From Oscillospiraceae bacterium (GTDB taxonomy: Bacteria > Bacillota > Clostridia > Oscillospirales > CAG-272), in NCBI GenBank assembly GCA_015063625.1, contig SVTT01000008.1:1-64000 (forward strand): a stretch of DNA of 64,000 nt. Reading direction: 5' to 3'. Positions 43,692-51,858 of this stretch are shown piece after piece (the stretch's first letter is position 1; the number at the start of each line of letters is the position of its first letter). The translations under genes were made by a program, and so were the position numbers. The notes under the pieces are model-generated. The model was not told where the DNA came from. It searched no databases and saw only the letters and a list, made by a program, of their open reading frames with translations.

Positions 43692-44630
43692 TTATGACTG
43701 CTTTGACGTGTCCCGCGCACCCTTTTCCGTCTTTTTGGGGAAAAGGCGAAGCTGTGACACCACGACGGCGAGGAAAATGAGTGCCATACCGATCAGCTCT
43801 GGCGTCGTGGGATAAAGGCGCAGCACGATCATGCTGGCGATCACCGCCACCACCGATTCAAGGCTGAGGACCAGACACGCCACCGCGGCGGGGGTGCGCT
43901 GCTGCCCCACGATCTGGAGCGTATATGCCACCGCCGAGGAGAAGATGCCCGCGTAAAGCACGGTCCACCATCCCGTGAGCACGCCCGAAAGCGTAGGAGC
44001 TTCAAACAGAAGGGCGAGCAGGGCGGATACGATGCCAACCGTGAAGAACTGCACACAGGAAAGCTTGATGCAATCGATGCGCTCCACCACATGGTCCACC
44101 AGAAGGATCTGACAGGCAAAAAGAAGCGAGCAGACCATAAGCTGGATATCTGCCGTGGTCAGCTCCGAGCCGTTCATACAAAGCAGCCAGAGCCCGAGGA
44201 GCGCAACGCCCACGCAAACGTAGACGTGCGGCTCGGCGCGTTTTCCGAGCAAAAGTCCCAGAACGGGCACGAAAACGATATAAAGTGCGGTGATGAACGC
44301 ATCCTTGCCCGGCGAGCCCGCATTGCCCGCAATGCCAAGCTGCTGGAGTGCCGAGGCGGCGCAAAGAAACAGCCCGCATCCGATGCCCCCCGCAAGGAGG
44401 AGTCGCTTTGACTCGGAGGTGGCGGTTACTGCCTCCTTGCGGTGTCCCCTCAGCCTTCCGCGCACCAGAATGACAAGAAGAAGGGCAGTCGCACCCACGA
44501 AGGAGCGCAGTGCAAGATAGGTGAAGGCGGGGATATGCTCCGCCGCACGGTCCTGCACGACAAAGGTGGTGCCCCAAAAGAACGCTGCCAACAGACAGCA
44601 GAGCGTTCCACCGAATTTTTTCAGATTCAT
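43692..44630 (-). CDS. EamA/DMT-family transporter
   Basis: A 312-residue protein of ten hydrophobic segments arranged as two EamA repeats: LLAAFFWGTTFVVQDRAAEHI...LRSFVGATALLL and VQFFTVGIVSALLALLFE...SSAVAYTLQIVGQQRTPAAVACLVLSLESVVAVIASMIVL. Exports metabolites or amino acids in general; substrate unknown. The start at 44630 has GGGAGA upstream. Third gene after GNAT and dinB. Confidence 0.88.
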   Translation of the reverse strand: MNLKKFGGTLCCLLAAFFWGTTFVVQDRAAEHIPAFTYLALRSFVGATALLLVILVRGRLRGHRKEAVTATSESKRLLLAGGIGCGLFLCAASALQQLGIAGNAGSPGKDAFITALYIVFVPVLGLLLGKRAEPHVYVCVGVALLGLWLLCMNGSELTTADIQLMVCSLLFACQILLVDHVVERIDCIKLSCVQFFTVGIVSALLALLFEAPTLSGVLTGWWTVLYAGIFSSAVAYTLQIVGQQRTPAAVACLVLSLESVVAVIASMIVLRLYPTTPELIGMALIFLAVVVSQLRLFPKKTEKGARDTSKQS

Positions 44631-44680
44631 AAAAGATCTCCCATTCTCGATATCGTTGATCAAAGCAAGGCGACACCGCC

Positions 44681-45901
44681 CTATTGCTTTTTCCCGGCAG
44701 TTCCGAGCTCCTCGCTTTGATAGCATCCGAGGCTGATGCTGTGCTTGCCGAATTTTTTTCGGATGACATGCATGGTCTCCTCCACGCTCTCTCTTTTGTC
44801 AAGCGCTATGTCGTTCATGCTGAAAATGTCCAGCTGCTCCTCGGTTTCCTGCTCGCCGATCAGCCCTGCTGCCGTCACGGTAATGGCGCGGATCTGATTG
44901 CCGTAGCCGAAGCACTCCTTGATGAGCTGCATGGCGCGATCCACAAGATCGCGCCGAAGCCAGGTGGCACGGGAAAGCGTGCACTGCCGCTGCACGGTGC
45001 GGAAATCGGGTGTCTTGACCTGCACCTGCACCACGGTACATTTGAGATCCTCGTCACGAAGGCGCGCCGCCACCGAATCGGCAAGCGCCATCACGCCCGC
45101 ACGGATCTCCTGCTCACCCGAGATGTTGCGGCGGAAGGTCATACCGTTGCCCACCGATTTGGGGCGCTCGCGGTGGAAATAGGAGCGCACGGGCTCATCG
45201 TCAAGGCCGTTGGCATAGCGCCACAGGGTATCTCCCGCCTCGCCGAGCAGCGATACGATCAGGGCGCGGTCCGCCGCCGCCAGCTGCCCGATGGTCATGA
45301 TGCCGATGCGCGCCAGCGCCTCGGTGGTGCGCTTGCCCGCGAACAGCAGCTCCCCGACCGACAGGGGGTATGCAACCTCGCGGAAATTGTCACGGTCGAT
45401 GACCGTGGTGGCATCTGGCTTCTGATAGTCACTGCCCAGCTTGGCAAACACGCGACAAAAGCTGACTCCCACCGAGATGGTAATGCCGATCTCCTGGCGC
45501 ACACGCGCGCGAATGGTATCGGCAAGCTCACGCGGCGTCATGGGAAAGAGATGCATGCTGCCCGTGACGTCAAGAAAGGATTCGTCGATGCCGAAGGGGT
45601 CAACAAGGTCGGTATAATCGAGGTAGATCGCATTGACGCGTCGGGATATTTCGTGATATTTCTCATGCCGTGGCGGCACTAATACGAGATCCCTGCATTT
45701 TTCCCTTGCCCGATGGACGGTTTCCGCCGTGCGGATGCCGTATTGCTTGGCAAGCTCATTTTTGGCAAGAATGATGCCGTGGCGGCTTTCGGGATCGCCC
45801 GCCACCGCCATCGGGACGCCCGCAAGCTCGGGGCGGTCCAAGGTTTCCACCGAGGCAAAAAAGCCGTTACAGTCACAGTGCAAGATCACGCGGTCTTCCA
45901 T
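44681..45901 (-). CDS. dinB: DNA polymerase IV (Y-family)
   Basis: A 406-residue translesion polymerase. VILHCDCNGFFASVE carries the first catalytic Asp, DPFGIDESFLDVTG the YSIDE-like motif (here IDES), ISVGVSFCRVFAKLGSDYQKPD the fingers/palm, and the little-finger domain follows (LKCTVVQVQVKTPDF). Near the C-terminus, EEQLDIF resembles a beta-clamp-binding peptide. The start at 45901 has GGGAGG 8-9 nt upstream; the ATG at 45940 adds 13 residues without support. Middle gene of the GNAT-dinB-EamA operon. Confidence 0.92.
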   Translation of the reverse strand: MEDRVILHCDCNGFFASVETLDRPELAGVPMAVAGDPESRHGIILAKNELAKQYGIRTAETVHRAREKCRDLVLVPPRHEKYHEISRRVNAIYLDYTDLVDPFGIDESFLDVTGSMHLFPMTPRELADTIRARVRQEIGITISVGVSFCRVFAKLGSDYQKPDATTVIDRDNFREVAYPLSVGELLFAGKRTTEALARIGIMTIGQLAAADRALIVSLLGEAGDTLWRYANGLDDEPVRSYFHRERPKSVGNGMTFRRNISGEQEIRAGVMALADSVAARLRDEDLKCTVVQVQVKTPDFRTVQRQCTLSRATWLRRDLVDRAMQLIKECFGYGNQIRAITVTAAGLIGEQETEEQLDIFSMNDIALDKRESVEETMHVIRKKFGKHSISLGCYQSEELGTAGKKQ

Positions 45902-45943
45902 CAAGCCGCCTCCCTTCTCGACAGGCTCCCTCTTGCCCATCGT

Positions 45944-46675
45944 TCAGTCAAGTGCAGGTAAAAATACCGTATCGGCAGGAAGCCCTGCCGTCATCCCAAA
46001 GGGTCGTCCCTCGGGGTCGGGCGTACGCAGCCGATAGCGCGCCGCACCGAGGAAGGCGGCGGCTCGGGGCGCAGCCCCGCTGTCACCGCACCATTCCTTG
46101 AAATATACCGAATCGCCCTCTCTCTCGTAGAGCGCGGCAAAGCTGCCCTGCTCGCCGACGGCTCCCCCCGTCATCTCGGCAAGCTCCAGAAAGGCAGGCG
46201 TGGGCGTAACATGCGGCAGGGGCAAAAGCTCTTCCCTTGCCTCGGTGTAGGCATGCATGGTAAGCGAACGAATGCCGCAAGGATCTCCCGCCGCCTCGCC
46301 CTGCTCCTCGCGATAGGGAGAAAAGGGCACAAGACCCACACGGCGGTAAAAGGAAAACAGGCTCTCGTCGGCAGGGCGCAAAAACAGGGGAACGCCCCTC
46401 TCCATCTCGGCGTGCAGCAGCTCTGTGGCGTATCCCCTGCCGCGCTGCTCGCGCGGCGTCGCAACACCGAAGATATAGCGCGCATCTGCCACACCGTCGG
46501 GGGTCTTTACGGGATACGGGATGGAAAACAGCATGGAAAGCAGCTTGCCGTCCCTTGCAAGAAATCGCACGTGCTCGGGGAAATAGCGTGCAAACAGTGC
46601 GTCGTTCCAACGGGCTGCAACGCCCGGAAAAGCCTCCTCAAACAGTGCGCGGCAGGCGCCGTAAGGCTCCTTCAT
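45944..46675 (-). CDS. GNAT-family N-acetyltransferase
   Basis: A 243-residue acetyltransferase-like protein. IFGVATPREQRGRGYATELLHAEM is the acetyl-CoA-binding loop (Q/RxxGxG/A), and the N-terminal half is the GNAT fold. The C-terminal ~100 residues (from about 140) are a second domain, as in Eis-like two-domain GNATs. Substrate unknown. It begins the operon with dinB. Confidence 0.85.
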   Translation of the reverse strand: MKEPYGACRALFEEAFPGVAARWNDALFARYFPEHVRFLARDGKLLSMLFSIPYPVKTPDGVADARYIFGVATPREQRGRGYATELLHAEMERGVPLFLRPADESLFSFYRRVGLVPFSPYREEQGEAAGDPCGIRSLTMHAYTEAREELLPLPHVTPTPAFLELAEMTGGAVGEQGSFAALYEREGDSVYFKEWCGDSGAAPRAAAFLGAARYRLRTPDPEGRPFGMTAGLPADTVFLPALD

Positions 46676-46723
46676 TCCTATCCCCCCTTTTATTATATGT
46701 CACAAAAGATGCTCCGCGGTAAC

Positions 46724-46752
46724 AGTATACCCCATTTTCACCCTTTCGTCAA
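46724..46752 (-). promoter_or_regulatory. Promoter of the GNAT-dinB-EamA operon
   Basis: Minus strand TTGACG (46747-46752), 17 bp, TATACT (46724-46729). Its -35 faces that of the divergent dGTPase promoter. Confidence 0.75.
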
Positions 46753-46762
46753 GACTCGCACC

Positions 46763-46791
46763 TTGACGAAAAATCCTTTTTGTGGTACAAT
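46763..46791 (+). promoter_or_regulatory. Promoter of the dGTPase-like gene
   Basis: TTGACG (46763-46768), 17 bp, TACAAT (46786-46791). With the divergent -35 it forms the inverted repeat TTTCGTCAA, 10 nt, TTGACGAAA. Confidence 0.75.
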
Positions 46792-46820
46792 AAAGCAGAC
46801 CTTCAAAAAAAGGAGCGCAC

Positions 46821-48074
46821 ATGGAAAGCAAGCCCTTTGCCGCATATGCCGCCACGCCCGCACATCCCGACTACCGCACGCTGACCAAGCGCAGCTGCGG
46901 CGCGCTTTACGAGCACGATACTGAAACGCGCTCCCCCTTCATGCGCGATTACACAAGGATCCTTCACAGCACGGCGTATCGCCGCTTAAAGCACAAGACC
47001 CAGGTGTTTTTCAACACCGAGGACGACCATATCTGCACCCGCATCGAGCACGTGTCACACGTGGAGTCAGTCAGCGGCTCGCTCGCCGAGGCGCTGGGGC
47101 TGAACACCGAGCTCACCCGTGCCATCGCCACGGGTCACGACCTCGGGCACGCCCCCTTTGGTCACGAGGGAGAAAAAATCCTTCGCGAGCTGTCGCGCGC
47201 CCACCTCGGAGAGGACTTCTGGCACGAGCAAAACGGCGTCTATCTCGCCGACCGTCTGGAGCTTCTTGAGGATGATCGGCGCATCTTACGCAACCTCAAC
47301 CTCACCTATGCCGTGCGGGACGGCATCATCTCACATTGCGGCGAGGTCGACGAAAACGGTCTTCGCCCCCGCGATATTGCCATCCGCCCCGAGGATTTCA
47401 CCCGCGCGGGGCAATATCAGCCCGCGACCTTTGAGGGCTGCGTGGTCAAGCTTGCCGACAAGATCGCCTATCTCGGCAGAGATATCGAGGACGCTCTTTT
47501 GCTGGGGCTCTTCTCGCGCCACGAAAAGCGAGAGCTGGAGGCGCTTGCCACACGGCACGGCTTTGCCGCCATCAACACCACGGTGCTGATGCACGGCATG
47601 ATCAACGACCTGCTGGAGCACAGCACGCCCGAGAAGGGGCTTCTACTGAGCGAGCCCTACCGCGCGCTGATGGACGATGTCAAGCGCTTTAACACCGATC
47701 ACATCTATTCCCACCCCCGTCTTGCCCCCTTTTGCCGCTATGCGCATCTCGTGCTCTGCGAGCTCTTTGCGGCGCTTGCCGCGCATTACCGCGGCGCCGA
47801 AACCCCCCGTCATCTTGCCCGCGCCATCGATCGGGGACAGACTCCCCTGCTGCTCCGCGGCTTTCTCTCCTTCCTCTCGCGCTATGTCACCTGCCCCGTT
47901 CCCCAAGCCATTCTTACAAGGGAGGATGCCGAACGGTATCAAAATGACAAGGTCTACGGCGACCTCGGCACCGAGCGACAGTACCTTCTTGCCGTGCGCG
48001 ACTACCTTGCCGGGATGAGCGACGGCTATGCCGTACGCATGTTCGGCGAGCTGCTCTCGCTGATCTCAAGATGA
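46821..48074 (+). CDS. dGTPase-like HD-domain triphosphohydrolase
   Basis: A 417-residue HD-domain enzyme of the deoxynucleoside triphosphate triphosphohydrolase type, which splits dNTPs to nucleoside and triphosphate. SPFMRDYTRILHSTAYRRLKHKTQVF and CTRIEHVSHVESVSGSLAEALGLN are family-specific. TGHDLGHAPFGHEGE has the metal-binding HD, VVKLADKIAYLGRDIEDAL the final Asp. Faces the dinB operon across a symmetrical promoter pair. Confidence 0.9.
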   Translation: MESKPFAAYAATPAHPDYRTLTKRSCGALYEHDTETRSPFMRDYTRILHSTAYRRLKHKTQVFFNTEDDHICTRIEHVSHVESVSGSLAEALGLNTELTRAIATGHDLGHAPFGHEGEKILRELSRAHLGEDFWHEQNGVYLADRLELLEDDRRILRNLNLTYAVRDGIISHCGEVDENGLRPRDIAIRPEDFTRAGQYQPATFEGCVVKLADKIAYLGRDIEDALLLGLFSRHEKRELEALATRHGFAAINTTVLMHGMINDLLEHSTPEKGLLLSEPYRALMDDVKRFNTDHIYSHPRLAPFCRYAHLVLCELFAALAAHYRGAETPRHLARAIDRGQTPLLLRGFLSFLSRYVTCPVPQAILTREDAERYQNDKVYGDLGTERQYLLAVRDYLAGMSDGYAVRMFGELLSLISR

Positions 48075-48140
48075 GGTGTGAACCCCGACCCTGAAAAAAT
48101 ACCATACTTGCTCTCAATAACGACATAAGGAGTACCTGCC

Positions 48141-48992
48141 ATGAGCGTCAGAATCATCATCGACTCGGCGTCCGACCTCCGTGCCGAGGTCGCCGCAGAA
48201 AAGGGGCTGCTCTTCGCCCCTCTCAAAACCTTCCTCGACGGAACCGAATACCGCGACGGCATCGATATCACGCCCGATGTCTTTTACGACAAGCTGAAGG
48301 CGAACAAGGAGCTTGCGCGCACAAGCCAGGTCAATGCCTCAGAGTTTGCCGCTCTTTACGAGCAAGCGATCGCCGCAGGGGACGACGTGCTGGTCATCAC
48401 CATATCAAGCGGACTTTCGGGCACCTATCAGAGCGCCGTTCTCGCGAAGGAGGGCTATGAGGACCGCGTGCTCGTGCTGGACAGCCTCTCCGCCTCCGCA
48501 GGCGAGCAGGTGCTGATCGCACGCGCCGTCGCGCTGCGCGACGAGGGCAGATCGGCAAAGGAGATCTACGAGGAGCTGCTCGTATTGCGCAAGCGCCTTC
48601 GCCTGATCCTCCGCGTGGAAACGCTCGAGTATCTGAAGCGTGGCGGCAGGATCTCCAAGACCGCGGCATTCGTGGGCGGCATGCTGCGCGTGATGCCCAT
48701 CCTCATTCTGAACAGCGAGGGCAAGCTGGAAAACGTGGGAAAGGCGCGTGGCGTCAAGATGAGCCACAAGATGCTCAACGAGCAGATCGCGCTTAGCGGC
48801 ATCGACCCCACCATGCCCGTTGCCATCACCTATGCGGGCAGCCTTGACGACGGCGCCGTGGACGCTTATCTTGCTGACAGCGGCGCGCTGTTTGACGAGG
48901 AGCGGGACAATCTGTCGATCGGCGAGCTCGGCTGCGTGATCGGCACACACACGGGTCCCGGCGCGATTGTCATCGGCTATATTTCGAAATAA
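48141..48992 (+). CDS. DegV-family fatty-acid-binding protein
   Basis: A 283-residue DegV protein. IIIDSASDLRAEVAAEKGL at the N-terminus, TSQVNASEF, ISSGLSGTYQSAVLA with the Ser that contacts the fatty-acid carboxylate, and LEYLKRGGRISKTAAFVGGML are all diagnostic. DegV/FakB proteins present fatty acids to the kinase FakA; no FakA gene is here. About 66 nt after the dGTPase gene on the same strand, possibly cotranscribed. Confidence 0.92.
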   Translation: MSVRIIIDSASDLRAEVAAEKGLLFAPLKTFLDGTEYRDGIDITPDVFYDKLKANKELARTSQVNASEFAALYEQAIAAGDDVLVITISSGLSGTYQSAVLAKEGYEDRVLVLDSLSASAGEQVLIARAVALRDEGRSAKEIYEELLVLRKRLRLILRVETLEYLKRGGRISKTAAFVGGMLRVMPILILNSEGKLENVGKARGVKMSHKMLNEQIALSGIDPTMPVAITYAGSLDDGAVDAYLADSGALFDEERDNLSIGELGCVIGTHTGPGAIVIGYISK

Positions 48993-49004
48993 TCACCCAC
49001 AGCT

Positions 49005-49071
49005 AAGAGGGAGGAGCCGTGCGGCGACCTGTGATCAGGCAGGTACGCCGTGCGAGCTCTCCCTCTTTTTT
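49005..49071 (+). terminator. Terminator of the degV gene
   Basis: AAGAGGGAG...CTCCCTCTTTTTT with an inner extended stem (GCCGTGCGGCG region, ACCT/AGGT), beginning 13 nt past the stop. Confidence 0.85.
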
Positions 49072-49168
49072 CGTGCCCTCGCCTGCTTTTGATCGCCGCT
49101 TGCCCCTTTGTATGGTGGCTCGGCTTCGGGGGAAAGATACCTATAACCTTCTTTCTCTCGGAGGCGCT

Positions 49169-50599
49169 ATGCTTTTTTCTTCCTTTACCTTTCTTTTTTT
49201 CTTCTTGCCCGCGTCGCTGCTGCTCTACTTTCCTTTGCCTGCCGCGCTGGGTGCGCTGTTCCCCCGTGCCATCGGCAAGGGGGGCACTCTGCTGATCAGA
49301 AATGCCGTTTTGCTGGTGCTCAGCCTCTTTTTTTATGCATGGGGAGAGCCTGTCTATCTTCTTCTGATGCTGGCAACCACGCTGTTCAATTACCTCATTG
49401 GGCTGCTTCTTCCCCGTGCAAAGCACCGAAAGGCGCTACTCTGCTTTGCCGTTTTTTCCGACCTCGCCGTGCTGTTTTATTTTAAATATGCCCCCTTTTT
49501 CCTCTCCCTACTCGGCATCTCGCTCACCGTGCCCCACATGCCCATCGGCATCTCCTTTTACACCTTTCAGGCGATCTCCTACGTGATCGACGTGTATCGG
49601 GGCGGCGTGAGGGCAGAGCGCAGTCTGCTCCGCTTCGGCACCTATATTGCCCTTTTTCCCCAGCTGATCGCAGGGCCGATCGTGCGTTACAGTGATGTGG
49701 CAAGCGCCCTTGGAGAACGGGAGCACTCTGTGCCTCGCGCGGCACGGGGCGCGCGCCGCTTTGCGGCAGGCCTTGCCAAAAAGGTGGTGCTTGCCAATCC
49801 CGCAGGGGCGCTCTTCCAAAGCATGGTGGCCTTGCCGAACAACAGCCTCTCCGCCACGGGCGCATGGCTTGCTCTGATCGGCTTCTTTTTTCAGATCTAC
49901 TTTGATTTTTCGGGCTACTCGGATATGGCGATCGGGCTGGGCGAGCTATTCGGCTTCTCCTTCCCCGAAAACTTTGATTACCCCTACACCGCACGATCGA
50001 TCACCGATTTCTGGAGACGCTGGCATATCACGCTATCCTCCTTTTTTCGGGAATACGTCTATTTTCCGCTGGGCGGAAGCCGCAAGGGCAAGGTGCGCAC
50101 CCTCCTCAATCTGCTGGCGGTCTGGTCGCTGACGGGGCTTTGGCACGGCGCGTCCTGGAATTTCATTCTCTGGGGCATCTATTATTTTGTGCTTCTGGTG
50201 CTTGAAAAATTTCTGCTGTGCCGTATGCTTCCCCACCTGCCCCGCGTGCTTTCGCACGTACTCACCCTCGCTGCCGTCCTGTTCGGCTGGCTGCTCTTCG
50301 CCTTTGACGGCAGCACCGACGCGCTTTCACTCTCGGTGCTCGGAAGCTTCATCCCCGCATTATTCGGGAAAAACGGCGTCATGTGGGGGGAGGATGCCTA
50401 TCATCTCCTTCGCCATCTCCCCTTCTTTGCCATTGCCGCGCTGGGTGCCACGCCCCTTCCCCGACATCTTTACCGTCGGCTTTCCAACGGAAGAGCAGGC
50501 GGCACGATCTCGCTCCTTCTCCCCCTCGCCGCACTGGTCCTGTCACTTGCCTACCTTGCGGACGCCTCCTTTAATCCCTTTCTTTATTTCCGTTTCTGA
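49169..50599 (+). CDS. MBOAT-family O-acyltransferase (AlgI-like)
   Basis: A 476-residue multi-spanning O-acyltransferase. FYTFQAISYVIDVYRG, FGTYIALFPQLIAGPIVRY, IYFDFSGYSDMAIGLGELFGF, DFWRRWHITLSSFFREYVYFPLGGSRKG and LTGLWHGASWNFILWG (catalytic His) are the classic AlgI/DltB-like blocks. It transfers an acyl group, commonly acetyl, to extracellular polysaccharide or wall polymer. The partner (AlgJ/X-like) gene is absent next door. Start at 49169 follows GGAGGCGCT; the frame's earlier extension covers the terminator. Confidence 0.92.
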   Translation: MLFSSFTFLFFFLPASLLLYFPLPAALGALFPRAIGKGGTLLIRNAVLLVLSLFFYAWGEPVYLLLMLATTLFNYLIGLLLPRAKHRKALLCFAVFSDLAVLFYFKYAPFFLSLLGISLTVPHMPIGISFYTFQAISYVIDVYRGGVRAERSLLRFGTYIALFPQLIAGPIVRYSDVASALGEREHSVPRAARGARRFAAGLAKKVVLANPAGALFQSMVALPNNSLSATGAWLALIGFFFQIYFDFSGYSDMAIGLGELFGFSFPENFDYPYTARSITDFWRRWHITLSSFFREYVYFPLGGSRKGKVRTLLNLLAVWSLTGLWHGASWNFILWGIYYFVLLVLEKFLLCRMLPHLPRVLSHVLTLAAVLFGWLLFAFDGSTDALSLSVLGSFIPALFGKNGVMWGEDAYHLLRHLPFFAIAALGATPLPRHLYRRLSNGRAGGTISLLLPLAALVLSLAYLADASFNPFLYFRF

Positions 50600-50637
50600 T
50601 TCTTTTCTCCCGAAATAAAATTTTTTTCGAAAACCTA

Positions 50638-50666
50638 TTGCATTTTTTAAAAAAGTGTGATAAAAT
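50638..50666 (+). promoter_or_regulatory. Promoter of the rubrerythrin operon
   Basis: TTGCAT (50638-50643), 17 bp, TAAAAT (50661-50666). A small TAGAA-tcg-TTCTA palindrome overlaps the -10 and initiation region; a peroxide-sensing regulator could act there (inference). Confidence 0.7.
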
Positions 50667-50732
50667 AGAATCGTTCTAAAAAAGAACCGCGTAAAACGCG
50701 CCAATTTATCACACGAACAGGAGAATTTGAAT

Positions 50733-51284
50733 ATGAAAAAATGGAGATGCACCATCTGCGGTGAGATCGTGGAAAGCGACGTACGCCCCGACAAATGCCC
50801 CCTTTGCAAGGCACCCGGCGAAAAGTTTGTCGAGGTGAAGGAGGAGGGTATGACCTGGGCTGCCGAGCACGTGATCGGCGTGGGCAAGGCAGAGGGCGTT
50901 CCCGCCGAGATCATCGAGGGACTGCGCGCCAACTTCCAGGGCGAGTGCACCGAGGTGGGCATGTACCTTGCAATGGCACGCGCCGCTGCACGCGAGGGCT
51001 ATCCCGAGATCGCACTTTACTGGGAGAAGGCCGCCTTTGAGGAGGCAGAGCACGCCGCAAAGTTTGCCGAGCTGCTCGGCGAATGCGTTTCCCCCTCCAC
51101 TGAGGAGAATCTGCGCGTGAGAGTTGCCGCAGAGAACGGTGCCACCGCAGGCAAGTTTGAGCTTGCGAAGATGGCAAAGCAGCTGAACCTTGACGCCATT
51201 CACGATACCGTTCATGAAATGGCACGCGACGAGGCAAGACACGGCAAGGCATTCGAGGGTCTTTTGAAGAGATACTTCGGTTGA
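50733..51284 (+). CDS. Reverse rubrerythrin (rubredoxin-ferritin-like peroxidase)
   Basis: A 183-residue protein with an N-terminal rubredoxin-like iron site ([12 protein letters not shown]...[11 protein letters not shown], about 4-31) and a C-terminal diiron ferritin-like four-helix bundle ([46 protein letters not shown]). This 'reverse' order occurs in clostridial NADH-linked peroxide/oxygen scavengers. The start used is the ATG at 50733; a TTG at 50727 sits too near the AGGAG. Cotranscribed with the BFD-like gene. Confidence 0.9.
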   Translation: MKKWRCTICGEIVESDVRPDKCPLCKAPGEKFVEVKEEGMTWAAEHVIGVGKAEGVPAEIIEGLRANFQGECTEVGMYLAMARAAAREGYPEIALYWEKAAFEEAEHAAKFAELLGECVSPSTEENLRVRVAAENGATAGKFELAKMAKQLNLDAIHDTVHEMARDEARHGKAFEGLLKRYFG

Positions 51285-51308
51285 TTTTTGACTGAAAGGA
51301 GAACCGTC

Positions 51309-51509
51309 ATGAAGGAAAATTACATGATCTGTAACTGCAAGCAAGTCAGCTACTCGGATATCGCCAATGCGCTGGACTCGCACAACAAATTTGAGAACGT
51401 GCTGGAGGTTTTTGAGGATATCCAGCGTCAGACCCATTGCTCTACGGGCTGTGGCGGCTGCCACCAGAAGGTGCTTGACACCATCTCCGAGATCATGATG
51501 GGCAAATGA
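51309..51509 (+). CDS. BFD-like [2Fe-2S] ferredoxin
   Basis: A 66-residue protein with the four-Cys arrangement of bacterioferritin-associated ferredoxin-like domains: MICNCKQVSYSDI (Cys-x-Cys) and HCSTGCGGCH (Cys-x3-Cys-x2-Cys region). It likely passes electrons to the upstream rubrerythrin (inference from context). AAAGGAG is 10 nt before the ATG at 51309. Its internal 34 bp are duplicated at 54864-54897. Confidence 0.85.
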   Translation: MKENYMICNCKQVSYSDIANALDSHNKFENVLEVFEDIQRQTHCSTGCGGCHQKVLDTISEIMMGK

Positions 51510-51516
51510 CTTAATG

Positions 51517-51554
51517 AAAAACCGCCTCAGACCAACGATCTGCGGCGGTTTTTT
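51517..51554 (+). terminator. Terminator of the rubrerythrin operon
   Basis: AAAACCGCC...GGCGGTTTTTT with inner TCAGA/TCTG pairing. Its right half is repeated at 54898-54917. Confidence 0.85.
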
Positions 51555-51557
51555 GAC

Positions 51558-51686
51558 ACTCTGTCCGAAAATGCTTCAAGCCGACTCGGTGCGCAACGGC
51601 GTGCGGTCGGCAACGCGCATCAGCGCCCGGGGCGAATGACAGCGCGCCACACATTCCTCACCGCAAAGACGCGGAAGCCGCGCGGA
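51558..51686 (-). pseudogene. Decayed partial copy of the acyl-ACP thioesterase gene
   Basis: 51538-51595 matches 54898-54955 (thioesterase 3' end) almost exactly. 51598-51686 matches 55307-55395 (the middle of that gene) with scattered changes. About 350 bp between the two parts are missing. No frame is kept. It marks the left edge of the insertion carrying the metallophosphoesterase gene. From 51687 to 51780 I see no further feature. Confidence 0.8.
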
Positions 51687-51780
51687 TCTTATCGGCAGGG
51701 CAGTAAATACGATCAGCTCTATACGGGAGCCTTTGAGTTTGAATAACAGCCTGATATTTCAAAAGAACATTGACGTTATA

Positions 51781-51809
51781 TTGACAAGATAAAGCTATTG
51801 TGATACAGT
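51781..51809 (+). promoter_or_regulatory. Promoter of the metallophosphoesterase gene
   Basis: TTGACA (51781-51786), 17 bp, TACAGT (51804-51809), 49 bp upstream of the GTG start. Confidence 0.65.
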
Positions 51810-51858
51810 AATATCATGGTATAGTCCTATTGTCTTGTAAGAAAGTGAGGGAATTTTT

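Noticed and set aside
45600..46800. Search for a LexA-type box (CGAAC-N4-GTTCG) near dinB
   Set aside because: None was seen; the only symmetrical feature is the pair of -35 boxes at 46744-46771.
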